A DNA stretch of 59,934 bases from Planctomycetota bacterium (GTDB lineage: Bacteria > Planctomycetota > Planctomycetia > Pirellulales > Pirellulaceae): positions 1 through 59,934 of the forward strand of contig CAUJHS010000035.1 of NCBI GenBank assembly GCA_963204915.1. Direction: 5' to 3'. Below the pieces are notes generated by a model, which worked only from the letters and a program-made list of their open reading frames with translations, did not search any database and was not told where the DNA came from. The translations under genes were made by a program, and so were the position numbers. Position 1 is the stretch's first letter; every line of letters begins with the position of its first letter. This document shows positions 1 through 8,148 of the stretch, in pieces.

Positions 1-1236
1 GCTCGTCAGGCCGCCCAGCCGCTGGACCTCGTCTACGGCGGCGGCGTATTCGGCGCTATCTAACGCCGGAGGTGCAGCGGGGCGGAATTGCGAGGGGCTG
101 CTCATGGCGAACGGCGTCACGAGCGGCCATTGCGGCAACAGGGGCGGCAGATAATCCGGGAACGTACGGTTCCAATCTCCCGGCTGACCGCCCGGTGAGT
201 AAGACGCGCTGGCGCCGGCGCCATCCGCGCTGCGCCAAGCAAGCATCGCCTCGGCCGCCTGGCGGCCCACTTCGACGCCCAGCGTTTTCTCGGGACCGTC
301 CGGAACTGTGGCGAGGGCTTCGGCTAACGCGGCGTCGAATACCGCCCGTTCATCCGGTTCCTGGTAAAGCTGCGAAGCGACGTGGTGCGCGGCGGCGGCC
401 ACGGCCGCCACCGGCGACGCGCCCGAGGGCGCGACCAGATCAACATGGTACGGCTGATGGGTGCGCTCGATCGCATTCACCGCGTCGTACATCGCCGCAT
501 GGACCATCGCCAGATTCCGCGCTGCCCGGGGCGGCTGCGAGGGCACGATCCGGTTCGGATAAGGATCGTTCGACAATGTCGTCCAGTCGCGAATCACATT
601 CAGCAGCGAGGCGTTCCAATCCAGGACCACATCGCCGTACCGGGCCGTCCGTTCGACCGTCGCGCGCTGTCCAAACCGGTCCGTTGCCTCCACAACGAGC
701 GTATTCAACCCCGGCGACAACTCCATTGTAAACTGATATCGCCCTTGGACATCGGCGACGGCGTGTACTTCGGTAGCCGCATTGTGGGAGCTTGTGTCTT
801 CCGGTGAGGCCGCGACGCGCAGCCGCAACGACGCGCCCACCATCGTTTGGCCCACGAGCGTCACTTGCGGCTCCAGCACGACGCCGTTGCCGTTCGCATC
901 GGAGTCGGGATGGAGCGAGGCCGTCAGGGCGAGCGGCTGAATGCCTTCGCGCAGCGCCTGCACAATCAGCAGCGCATCCAGAATCGTAACGGAATCGCTC
1001 CCGTCCACATCGAGGTAGGGCGGCGCCTGCGGCGGCGGAGCAGGCAGGGGGCGGCTTCCCTCTCGGCGCAAGTCGCTGATCACAGCCTGCAAATCCGCCA
1101 CCGTGACCACCCCCGAGTTATCGACATCCAGGGCGTTCGCCGGATTCCGCCAGCCGCCGGCCAGCAGCCGCCGGTCTTCCAATTGTTCCAGGCCGCCGCG
1201 GCGCCTGGGGTGAGACAACGGTCCAATTCGCATCAT
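1..1236 (-). CDS. Vanadium haloperoxidase-like (PAP2 superfamily) secreted protein with N-terminal dockerin, 3' end beyond window
   Basis: The reverse strand is open from an ATG pair at 1236/1233 to the window edge (412 codons, no stop). Residues 13-23 read LEQLEDRRLLA, the planctomycete export-type motif, followed at once by two dockerin-like Ca-binding repeats (LDVDNSGVVTVADL and LDVDGSDSVTILDAL). A beta-sandwich-like linker follows, then from about residue 207 the start of a vanadium haloperoxidase-type helical domain: WNASLLNVIRDW, AARNLAMVHAAMYDAVNAI and near the edge WPLVTPFAM, SQFRPAPPAL and EYAAAVDEV. These are the usual N-terminal landmarks of the family. The catalytic His/Arg/Lys vanadate-binding motifs normally sit further C-terminal and are outside the window, so activity cannot be judged. 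It diverges from the RHS gene at 1867, which has a very similar LEDR-LLA-dockerin start. Confidence 0.82.
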   Translation of the reverse strand, partial: MMRIGPLSHPRRRGGLEQLEDRRLLAGGWRNPANALDVDNSGVVTVADLQAVISDLRREGSRPLPAPPPQAPPYLDVDGSDSVTILDALLIVQALREGIQPLALTASLHPDSDANGNGVVLEPQVTLVGQTMVGASLRLRVAASPEDTSSHNAATEVHAVADVQGRYQFTMELSPGLNTLVVEATDRFGQRATVERTARYGDVVLDWNASLLNVIRDWTTLSNDPYPNRIVPSQPPRAARNLAMVHAAMYDAVNAIERTHQPYHVDLVAPSGASPVAAVAAAAHHVASQLYQEPDERAVFDAALAEALATVPDGPEKTLGVEVGRQAAEAMLAWRSADGAGASASYSPGGQPGDWNRTFPDYLPPLLPQWPLVTPFAMSSPSQFRPAAPPALDSAEYAAAVDEVQRLGGLTS

Positions 1237-1866
1237 TTTCTAAGTGTTGACGACATTCGAATAGGGTGGCGCGGGGCAGCCGAATTTAAAGGAGCCAGAT
1301 TTGTAGGCTCTCTAGGTCGAAAGGCGGGGCGTGCGCAGGGAAGCGCAGTTCCGCGCCGGCTGTGTTCGACGGCACATGGCCTAATTCGCGCAGGATCAAC
1401 AGGTCCAGTTTGCTCGGCTGTTGGCGCAGCCGCAAGACTCACCACTCCTCTTTAGCCTTCAATCGGGGCTTGATCAGCGCGGTGACGCGCGAGTATCGCA
1501 CCTTCCGGAGCGGGTTGCTGGCGGCAAAGACAAGACAGAGCGCCAATTGATTTTTGCCCGTGCCCCTGGGACCAATGGCACATTTTCCCTACCTTTGAGA
1601 TGCGCCCTTTCGTCAGCTCCCTGCAAAAGCAGCTTGTTGACGCTGGGGCGCGGTAAAAGCGAACTCGTACAGAAGCTTTTGAGCCAGGAAACAATCCGCC
1701 TTCAAGCGCCAATACGCTGGCGCGCGGCCACTAACTGCGCGCGGCGAGGGGGGATTGCGGACAGCATTCTGTTAACTATTCTTAGCTATAAGCGATGCTC
1801 CAACCGGGCAGGAAGCAGTCGGTTTTCTCCACCATCAACCTGCCTTCGTTTCTTGTCCAAGGTTGT
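1237..1866. other. Divergent intergenic region
   Basis: This 630-base stretch separates the divergent haloperoxidase-like and RHS genes, so both promoters should lie here. I see no convincing gene: the short frames present on both strands have no recognisable sequence. The RHS frame stays open upstream to an ATG at 1795, but that codon lacks a ribosome binding site, and the 1867 start fits better. Confidence 0.5.
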
Positions 1867-4800
1867 ATGACTTTGCCCCACAAGCACTGCGCCCGGCGTG
1901 TCACTCTTCCTAGGTCCTTGGTTCGCTCGGCGCGGAGAGCCGCGTTGTGCAAAACTTCGCTGCGTTCCAAGCGCACAAGTGGCCTTCACTTGGAAACGCT
2001 TGAGGACCGCAAGCTTCTGGCAGGCGATTGGCGCAACCCGGCGCTGGCGGGCGACGTGGACTATTCGGGATTCGTTTCGATTGCCGACGCGCTGGCGGTG
2101 GTGGCGGAATTGCGCGTCAAAGGCAATCCGCACGGCTTGACGATTCCGCCGGTGGCGCCGAATGTTCCGCCGCCGTTTGTAGACGTGACCGGCGACGACC
2201 AGGCGAACATCGCCGACCTGCTGGGCGTGGTCACGCTGCTGCGCAACGGTTCAGGACTTGCCGCACCAGAACTGCAAGCCGCCTTGGCGAACGATACGCC
2301 GCCCGATACGTCCGATGGCATCACGTCGGATGCGAGAATCGCGGGCCGCATTACGGCGAACTTGCAGCCATCGACGCACTTGGTTGCGCGGCTGGACCAA
2401 GGTCCGTGGACGAGCATCGTACTGGCGACCGATGGATCGTTCACTTGGACGCCGCCTTCGATGCCCACTGACGGACCGCACACGGTGCGCCTGACGACGC
2501 AAACCTTTGGCGGCCCGTTCAGCCAACTCGACGTGACCTTCACGTTCACGGGTCAGCGTGTGACACTGGTGCCCATTAGCCCGCTCAACGTCACCGCGGG
2601 GCAAACGGTCGAAGCGGCGCTGTCGGCCACGTCGGCCTCTGGCAATCCGATCACGTTCATGCTGGCCAGCGACATGCCGCTTCCCGGCGGCCGCCTGCGC
2701 CCGGACAATGTGTTGGAGTTCACTCCTGGCCCGGACGACGTGGGCCAATACGATTTCGAAGTGATTGCCAGCGATGGAGTGAGTCAGGCGCGGCAAACCG
2801 TGTCGCTCACGGTCGTGGCCGATCCGGTCGGCACAACGCGGCTTTCGGGTGTGGTGCTCGGAACCGATTCGCAGCCGATCCCCGGCCTGCGCGTATCGCT
2901 CGGCGCCATAAGCGTACTCACCGACGCCAGCGGCAAGTTCTTGATCGACGCTGGCTCCGCCGGTCCGTTCATCAGCGATACGCTGCGGTTCCACGGCAAT
3001 GAACTAGCGGGCGACAAAGCGTATCCCTTTGTCGCCGAGAAATTGGAGCTGATGTTCGGCCATGAAGTGTTCCTGGGCGCGCTGAACCAGATCCGCCGTC
3101 CGGTGTACTCGCCGGTGCTGGACGTGGCGGGCGGTACGCAGATCAACCCGGCGCAGGACACCACGGTGTCGCAAGAAGTGGCGCCGGGCGAAACGGCCGA
3201 GGTTTTCGTCGCTGCAGGGACGCTGTTCAATCAGCAAGGCTCGCCCTTTCAAGGCGTATTGAGCATCACCGAAGTCCCGCCCGACTTGACGCCTGCGGCG
3301 CTCCCCAACAACCTGGCGCCAGCGCTGGTGGTGACCATTCAGCCCGGCGAGATGACGTTTGCGTCGCCCGCGCCGGTCACGTTCCCCAACCGCGACGGCT
3401 GGGCGCCGGGCGTGAAGATGGACCTGTGGTCGATCAACCCCGTGACGGGCGAATTCGACGACGTGGGCGACGGCGTGGTGAGCGACGATGGTACGCAAGT
3501 CGTCACGACCAGCGGCGGCGTGCGGAACAGCAGTTGGCACTTCTTCGTGCCGCCCCCGGACGAACCCGACGTGGACGACGATAAGGACGAGTGCAAAGAG
3601 TGCGAAGAGGAAGGCGATTTCAGCTCGACGGTCCGTTTCGCCACGGGAGCGGTGATCGAAACGCACGCCCTCCCGACCTACTCCTCGCTCGGCCAGTCGC
3701 GCGGAGTGGAGCTGGTTTACGACTCGCTGCGAGCCAATCCCCAGAGCATCTTTCGCGGCTCGATTGGAAACGTGTCGCCCGCCTTCTTCAACCCACCCGA
3801 CGCGCTGCGGATGGTCATGTCCGCGTCGGTCAACGTCAATGGCGTGGAGGTGGCGGCGCCCGGCTTCGATCAACCGGGTGAGTTCGGCTTGATGGGTGGC
3901 GAGAACTTCTTTACCGTTCCCGCAGGCGGCGGACGTCTCGACGCCCGGCTGATGGTCGATCTTTCCGATCAGCCGACCGGCCTTTATCCGTACACGGTCA
4001 CCATCGGCCTGCGCGGGCTTTCGGACGGGCGCTTCACCGGCGCCTCGGACGTGGTCCAAGACTTGCTGCTCCACGAGAACGGCCGGAACAGTCCCTTCGG
4101 CGCTGGTTGGAATATCGCCGGATTGCAGGCCGTGGTGGAAGGCCCCAACGGGTTTGTGGCGGTGTTCGACGGAAGTGGCGAGTCGCAGCTCTACACGCCG
4201 GTCGCGGGCAATCCACTTCAGTTCACCTCGCCGCCGGGCGACTTTTCCCGATTGGAAAAACTGGCCGGCGTAGGCTATCGCCGCACAATGACCGACCAGT
4301 CGGTCGAGGAGTTTGACGCAGCCGGGCGAATCACGGCGATGCGCGACCGCAACGGCAACGAAACGCGGTACGAATACGACACCGGAGGCAACCTCCTCAA
4401 GATCATCGACCCGGTCGGCCTGGAGACGACGTTCGCTTATGCGCAGGGACGCGTCACTTCGATCACCGATCCCGCGGGCCGCGTAACACAGTTGCAATAC
4501 GACGCCGCAGGGAACCTGACACGCATTACCGACCCGGACAACACCAGCCGGCAATTCGAGTACGACGCCCGGCGGCTGATGACCGCCGAAGTCACCAAGC
4601 GCGGCTTCCGCGAAGAGATTACTTATGACGCCTTCGGGCGCGCGCAGCGGGCCGAGCGTCCCGACGGCTCGACGGTCAACATCACGCCGCTGGCGGTGCG
4701 CGGGCTGTATCCCGCCACGCAGACGCAAGACCCCATGAACGCGCCGCTGGCGGTGCGCACCAACGGCGAAAGTGTCTACGTTACGCCCACCGGCAACACC

Positions 4801-7800
4801 ATCCGCACGCAATTGGACGGGGCCGGACAATTAATCTCGGAAAGCGACAACCTCGGCCCGCTGCCCACCGTCCAGCGCGACGGCAACAACCTGGTGACGC
4901 GCTCCACCGACGCCCGCGGCAACATTACGCTCTACACCTATGACGCGCGCGGGAACTTGCTGACGGTCGAAGATCCCATCTCGGCCGCGGGCGGCGGCGA
5001 AGTGGCGGGCACGATTACCGAGCCGGGCGAGCTGGACGTGTTCACCTTTGAAGGAACGGCGGGACAGGTCGTCTATTTCGATACGCTCGACGGCGACACC
5101 GACGGCATTGCCACGCAGTTGCGATCTCCCAGCGGACGTTCCTTGCTGTCCATCTTCTCCTTCAACGGCAACATTCCCGACTTCGACCGCGGGCCGATCG
5201 TTCTCCCCGAGACGGGCACGTACCGCTTGGAGATTGGCGGGACCGAGTTCACCGGCGACTACCGCTTCCGTTTGCTCGACCTGGCCAACGCGCCGGAGAT
5301 TACGCTGGGAGCAACGGTCAATGCACAGCTTCCTTCGGGCTTGCACGCGCACCTTTACCGTTTCACCGGGACAGCGGGACAGCAGCTTACGTTCGACAGC
5401 CTGATGGAGCAACAGCGCGGCAATTGGGCCATCAGGGCCATCTCGCCGAGCGTCTTCGGCTTTGTGCGCAACGAAGTTTTGGGCGAAGACTTCGACGCTG
5501 GTCTGCCGGCGGACGGCGAGTATGTCTTGATCGTCCGCACAGACTTTTCCAACCCCGACCCATCGCCGCTCGATTACCGCTTCCAAGTGCGCGACGCCAT
5601 GCCGCCGCCCGTGACGCCGTCCGGGTTTGGCGTGGTTCACACGGGTACGCTCGCCACGGGCGAAATGCACGAGTTTTCGCTCATGGCGCCTGCCGGACTG
5701 TTGATGTACTTCGACGGTCTGAGTCGCGAGTTTTCGCAAGTCAGCGTGCGCCTGGTTGACTCGAACGACAACTTCGTGACGTCGGCCAATCGCTTCGACC
5801 TCGACGCCGTGGGGAACGTCGCGCGAGGCATGTTCGCCATTCCCGCCTCCGGCGAGTACACGCAGAAGATTTCAGGCACGGGCAATTACTCCTACCGTTG
5901 GATCGACGTGCAAAGCGCCGCCCAGCATTTGAATACCGGCGCGCTCGTGCAAGGCACGCTCGACCCCAACACGCAGACCCACTTCTATCGCCTGGAGGGA
6001 ACCGCCGGCCAACGGCTGTACTTTGATGGGCAAATGGGCACAACCAGCCTGATGTTGTACGACCCGTTCGGCGGCTTCCACAACAACTCGGCTAGGCTCG
6101 GCGTGACGGGACCGCATTACCTTGCGGTTTACGACAACAGTTTCCAGGCGCCACCCACGCTCGATTACCAGTTCCGTGTGCTCGATGTCGCCGACTTGCC
6201 CGTCGTATCGCTCGACCAGGAAATCGCTGGGACCGTCAACCCCTTCGTTGATGACGTGTATCGCTTCAACGGGACCGCCGGCCAGCGGCTGTTCTTTCAA
6301 TCGCTCGAATCCACCTTCGAAGGCAGGCTTCAGTTGCTCGGCCCTGCGGGACAGCTCGTGGCAGATACCTTCAACTTCGCCGACAACCTGGAAGCGATCT
6401 TGCCCGCGGATGGCGAATACCTGTTGGCGGCGACCAATAACACCGCAAACCCGATCGACTACCGCTTCCACCTGGGGGCGCCGAATACGACCACCTCGCC
6501 CGTGACGTTGGGGCAAGTCGTCAACGCAACGTTGGCGGACCCGGGTGAAATTCATCGCTACACATTCACCGGCGCCGCTGGGCAGCGGATGTACTTTGAT
6601 GCGTTGGCAGAAATCCCGTTCTTCGACATGCCGCCGATCGAAGTGCAAGACGAGCACGGCAACGTGGTGGCGGCGAACCTCTTAGCGACCGCGCTGGTGG
6701 AGTCTCGTCCGTTCACGCTGCCGCGCGACGGACAGTACGTGTTGCACGTCGGCGGCGATGAGCAGACCAGCACGTATAGCTTCCGCTTGCTCGACGCCGG
6801 CGCCGCGCCGCTGCTGCAACTGGGCATGCCCACGAGCGAAACGCTTTCGCCCGGCTATCAAAGCGACGTCTACCGCGTTCCAGGCCAGGTGGGTCAACGA
6901 TTGCAGTTCGACTCGCTCGCCGATCCCGGCAACGGCTCCTGGGATCTGTACGGACCAACAAACCAGCCGCTTTCGGAATTTGGCGCACCCCCAATCGAAA
7001 GCGACTTCACGCACACCTTGCCGAGCGACGGCGAATACCTGCTGGTGCTTCGCGGCGGGCAGCAGGCCGACCTGAACTACCAGTTCCAGGTGAACGATCA
7101 AAGCGAAGCGCCGGTCACGCCCATGGGCTTCGGCCAGCGGCACATGGGCAGCCTGGCGTCGGGCGAGACGATGACCTTCACCTACCAGGCGTCGGCGGGC
7201 GACTTCGTCTATTACGATGCGCTCGACACTGGCTCCGTTTTGCGTATGGAGTTGCGCGACCCTGACGATCAAGTCATCTATTCTGCCGGCGCCAGCTTCG
7301 ACACGGACTTGATCCTGCCGCGTTCCGGCGAGTACACGCTTGAATTCACCACACCCAACGGCGCCGACGACTTTGATTTCCGGCTGTTGCGGCCCGCGAG
7401 CGATTCGACTCCGATCGCGTTCGGGGCCGAGATCATGGGACAAACCGGTGGGACGGAGTTCTACCGCTTCGACGGCGCCGCGGGACAGGTGCTGTTCATC
7501 GATCAGTTAGCAGCGTCCAGCTTGGAGTTTCGCATCATTTCGTCGAGCGGCCAAATGCAAAACGCCGCACTGGAAACCACGGAAACGCACTTCGTGCAAA
7601 TCCGGCAAACCAACGGCAGCGACCCGGTGGACTATCGCTTCCAATTGCTCGATCTCTCGGGGTTGCCTGAAACTGCCCTGCCGACCGACTTGACCGGCGC
7701 CTTGGAAGGCGGACGCGAGGCGGAGGCGTATCGCTTTACCGGCGAGGCAGGCCAGCGCGTGTTCCTCAATATGCGCGATACGCCGTTTGCCCCCATCACG

Positions 7801-8148
7801 TTTCAACTCCTCGACGGCGCCGGCCGGACGATCACTCAGTCGGGCGGCGGTTCCGATCTTGAGGCGACCTTATCGTTCGCCGGTTCGTACTACCTCGTGC
7901 TCGACGGTACGGCCGAAGACACCTTCGCCTACCGCTTCCGCATGGCTGAGCCCACTACCAGCGAAGCGCCGCTGCCCGACTCGCAGCCCGCGGGACCGGT
8001 GACGTACGCGTACGACGCGACCTTCAGCCAGGTGACCAGCTACACGGATGAACGGGGACGGCAGACGTTATACGAGATCGCCCCCGCCAACGGCAATGCG
8101 CTTTCGATGACGGAAGTCGTGGGCGCTAACGGCGGCAACGACGACTAG
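1867..8148 (+). CDS. Giant RHS/YD-repeat secreted protein, N-terminal part (ends at in-frame TAG)
   Basis: The protein starts MTLPHKHCARR with AAGG five bases upstream; the frame stays open to an ATG at 1795. An Arg-rich N terminus leads to LETLEDRKLLAG and a dockerin pair (DVDYSGFVSIADAL, DVTGDDQANIADLL). Next come cadherin/Ig-like and carboxypeptidase-regulatory-like segments, an acidic Cys patch (DKDECKECEEEGD), an RHS-type N-terminal region and the first YD repeats (YEYDTGGNLLKIIDP, LQYDAAGNLTRITDP). At about 4981-7965 the YD array is interrupted by ten tandem pre-peptidase-C-like domains. YD repeats then resume (TYAYDATFSQV) until TAG at 8146-8148. The same frame continues without a break into the next ORF, so this is the first two thirds of one gene. 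It is likely exported and surface-exposed, with unknown function. Confidence 0.8.
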   Translation: MTLPHKHCARRVTLPRSLVRSARRAALCKTSLRSKRTSGLHLETLEDRKLLAGDWRNPALAGDVDYSGFVSIADALAVVAELRVKGNPHGLTIPPVAPNVPPPFVDVTGDDQANIADLLGVVTLLRNGSGLAAPELQAALANDTPPDTSDGITSDARIAGRITANLQPSTHLVARLDQGPWTSIVLATDGSFTWTPPSMPTDGPHTVRLTTQTFGGPFSQLDVTFTFTGQRVTLVPISPLNVTAGQTVEAALSATSASGNPITFMLASDMPLPGGRLRPDNVLEFTPGPDDVGQYDFEVIASDGVSQARQTVSLTVVADPVGTTRLSGVVLGTDSQPIPGLRVSLGAISVLTDASGKFLIDAGSAGPFISDTLRFHGNELAGDKAYPFVAEKLELMFGHEVFLGALNQIRRPVYSPVLDVAGGTQINPAQDTTVSQEVAPGETAEVFVAAGTLFNQQGSPFQGVLSITEVPPDLTPAALPNNLAPALVVTIQPGEMTFASPAPVTFPNRDGWAPGVKMDLWSINPVTGEFDDVGDGVVSDDGTQVVTTSGGVRNSSWHFFVPPPDEPDVDDDKDECKECEEEGDFSSTVRFATGAVIETHALPTYSSLGQSRGVELVYDSLRANPQSIFRGSIGNVSPAFFNPPDALRMVMSASVNVNGVEVAAPGFDQPGEFGLMGGENFFTVPAGGGRLDARLMVDLSDQPTGLYPYTVTIGLRGLSDGRFTGASDVVQDLLLHENGRNSPFGAGWNIAGLQAVVEGPNGFVAVFDGSGESQLYTPVAGNPLQFTSPPGDFSRLEKLAGVGYRRTMTDQSVEEFDAAGRITAMRDRNGNETRYEYDTGGNLLKIIDPVGLETTFAYAQGRVTSITDPAGRVTQLQYDAAGNLTRITDPDNTSRQFEYDARRLMTAEVTKRGFREEITYDAFGRAQRAERPDGSTVNITPLAVRGLYPATQTQDPMNAPLAVRTNGESVYVTPTGNTIRTQLDGAGQLISESDNLGPLPTVQRDGNNLVTRSTDARGNITLYTYDARGNLLTVEDPISAAGGGEVAGTITEPGELDVFTFEGTAGQVVYFDTLDGDTDGIATQLRSPSGRSLLSIFSFNGNIPDFDRGPIVLPETGTYRLEIGGTEFTGDYRFRLLDLANAPEITLGATVNAQLPSGLHAHLYRFTGTAGQQLTFDSLMEQQRGNWAIRAISPSVFGFVRNEVLGEDFDAGLPADGEYVLIVRTDFSNPDPSPLDYRFQVRDAMPPPVTPSGFGVVHTGTLATGEMHEFSLMAPAGLLMYFDGLSREFSQVSVRLVDSNDNFVTSANRFDLDAVGNVARGMFAIPASGEYTQKISGTGNYSYRWIDVQSAAQHLNTGALVQGTLDPNTQTHFYRLEGTAGQRLYFDGQMGTTSLMLYDPFGGFHNNSARLGVTGPHYLAVYDNSFQAPPTLDYQFRVLDVADLPVVSLDQEIAGTVNPFVDDVYRFNGTAGQRLFFQSLESTFEGRLQLLGPAGQLVADTFNFADNLEAILPADGEYLLAATNNTANPIDYRFHLGAPNTTTSPVTLGQVVNATLADPGEIHRYTFTGAAGQRMYFDALAEIPFFDMPPIEVQDEHGNVVAANLLATALVESRPFTLPRDGQYVLHVGGDEQTSTYSFRLLDAGAAPLLQLGMPTSETLSPGYQSDVYRVPGQVGQRLQFDSLADPGNGSWDLYGPTNQPLSEFGAPPIESDFTHTLPSDGEYLLVLRGGQQADLNYQFQVNDQSEAPVTPMGFGQRHMGSLASGETMTFTYQASAGDFVYYDALDTGSVLRMELRDPDDQVIYSAGASFDTDLILPRSGEYTLEFTTPNGADDFDFRLLRPASDSTPIAFGAEIMGQTGGTEFYRFDGAAGQVLFIDQLAASSLEFRIISSSGQMQNAALETTETHFVQIRQTNGSDPVDYRFQLLDLSGLPETALPTDLTGALEGGREAEAYRFTGEAGQRVFLNMRDTPFAPITFQLLDGAGRTITQSGGGSDLEATLSFAGSYYLVLDGTAEDTFAYRFRMAEPTTSEAPLPDSQPAGPVTYAYDATFSQVTSYTDERGRQTLYEIAPANGNALSMTEVVGANGGNDD
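4981..7965 (+). repeat. Ten tandem PPC-like beta-sandwich domains inside the RHS protein
   Basis: Ten units of about 100 residues repeat in tandem. Each has an opening strand (G-x-L-x-x-G-E), a Y-x-F-x-G-x-AGQ-x-x-x-FD core, a DP-G middle and an LP-x-DGEY-LL ... DYRFRLLD close. The AGQ-type core codons fall near 5060, 5370, 5690, 6000, 6280, 6580, 6885, 7195, 7485 and 7745. This is the pattern of bacterial pre-peptidase C-terminal (PPC) domains, which are usually single C-terminal adhesion or solubility modules of secreted peptidases. Units are diverged rather than near-identical, so the array is old or diversified. Unit 3 and unit 8 both start with GFG and lack the typical GxAGQ, and their spacing (five units) suggests block duplication. 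Confidence 0.7.

Noticed and set aside
1233-1870. Short reverse-strand frames between the divergent genes
   Set aside because: Random composition, no family sequence, no ribosome binding site.
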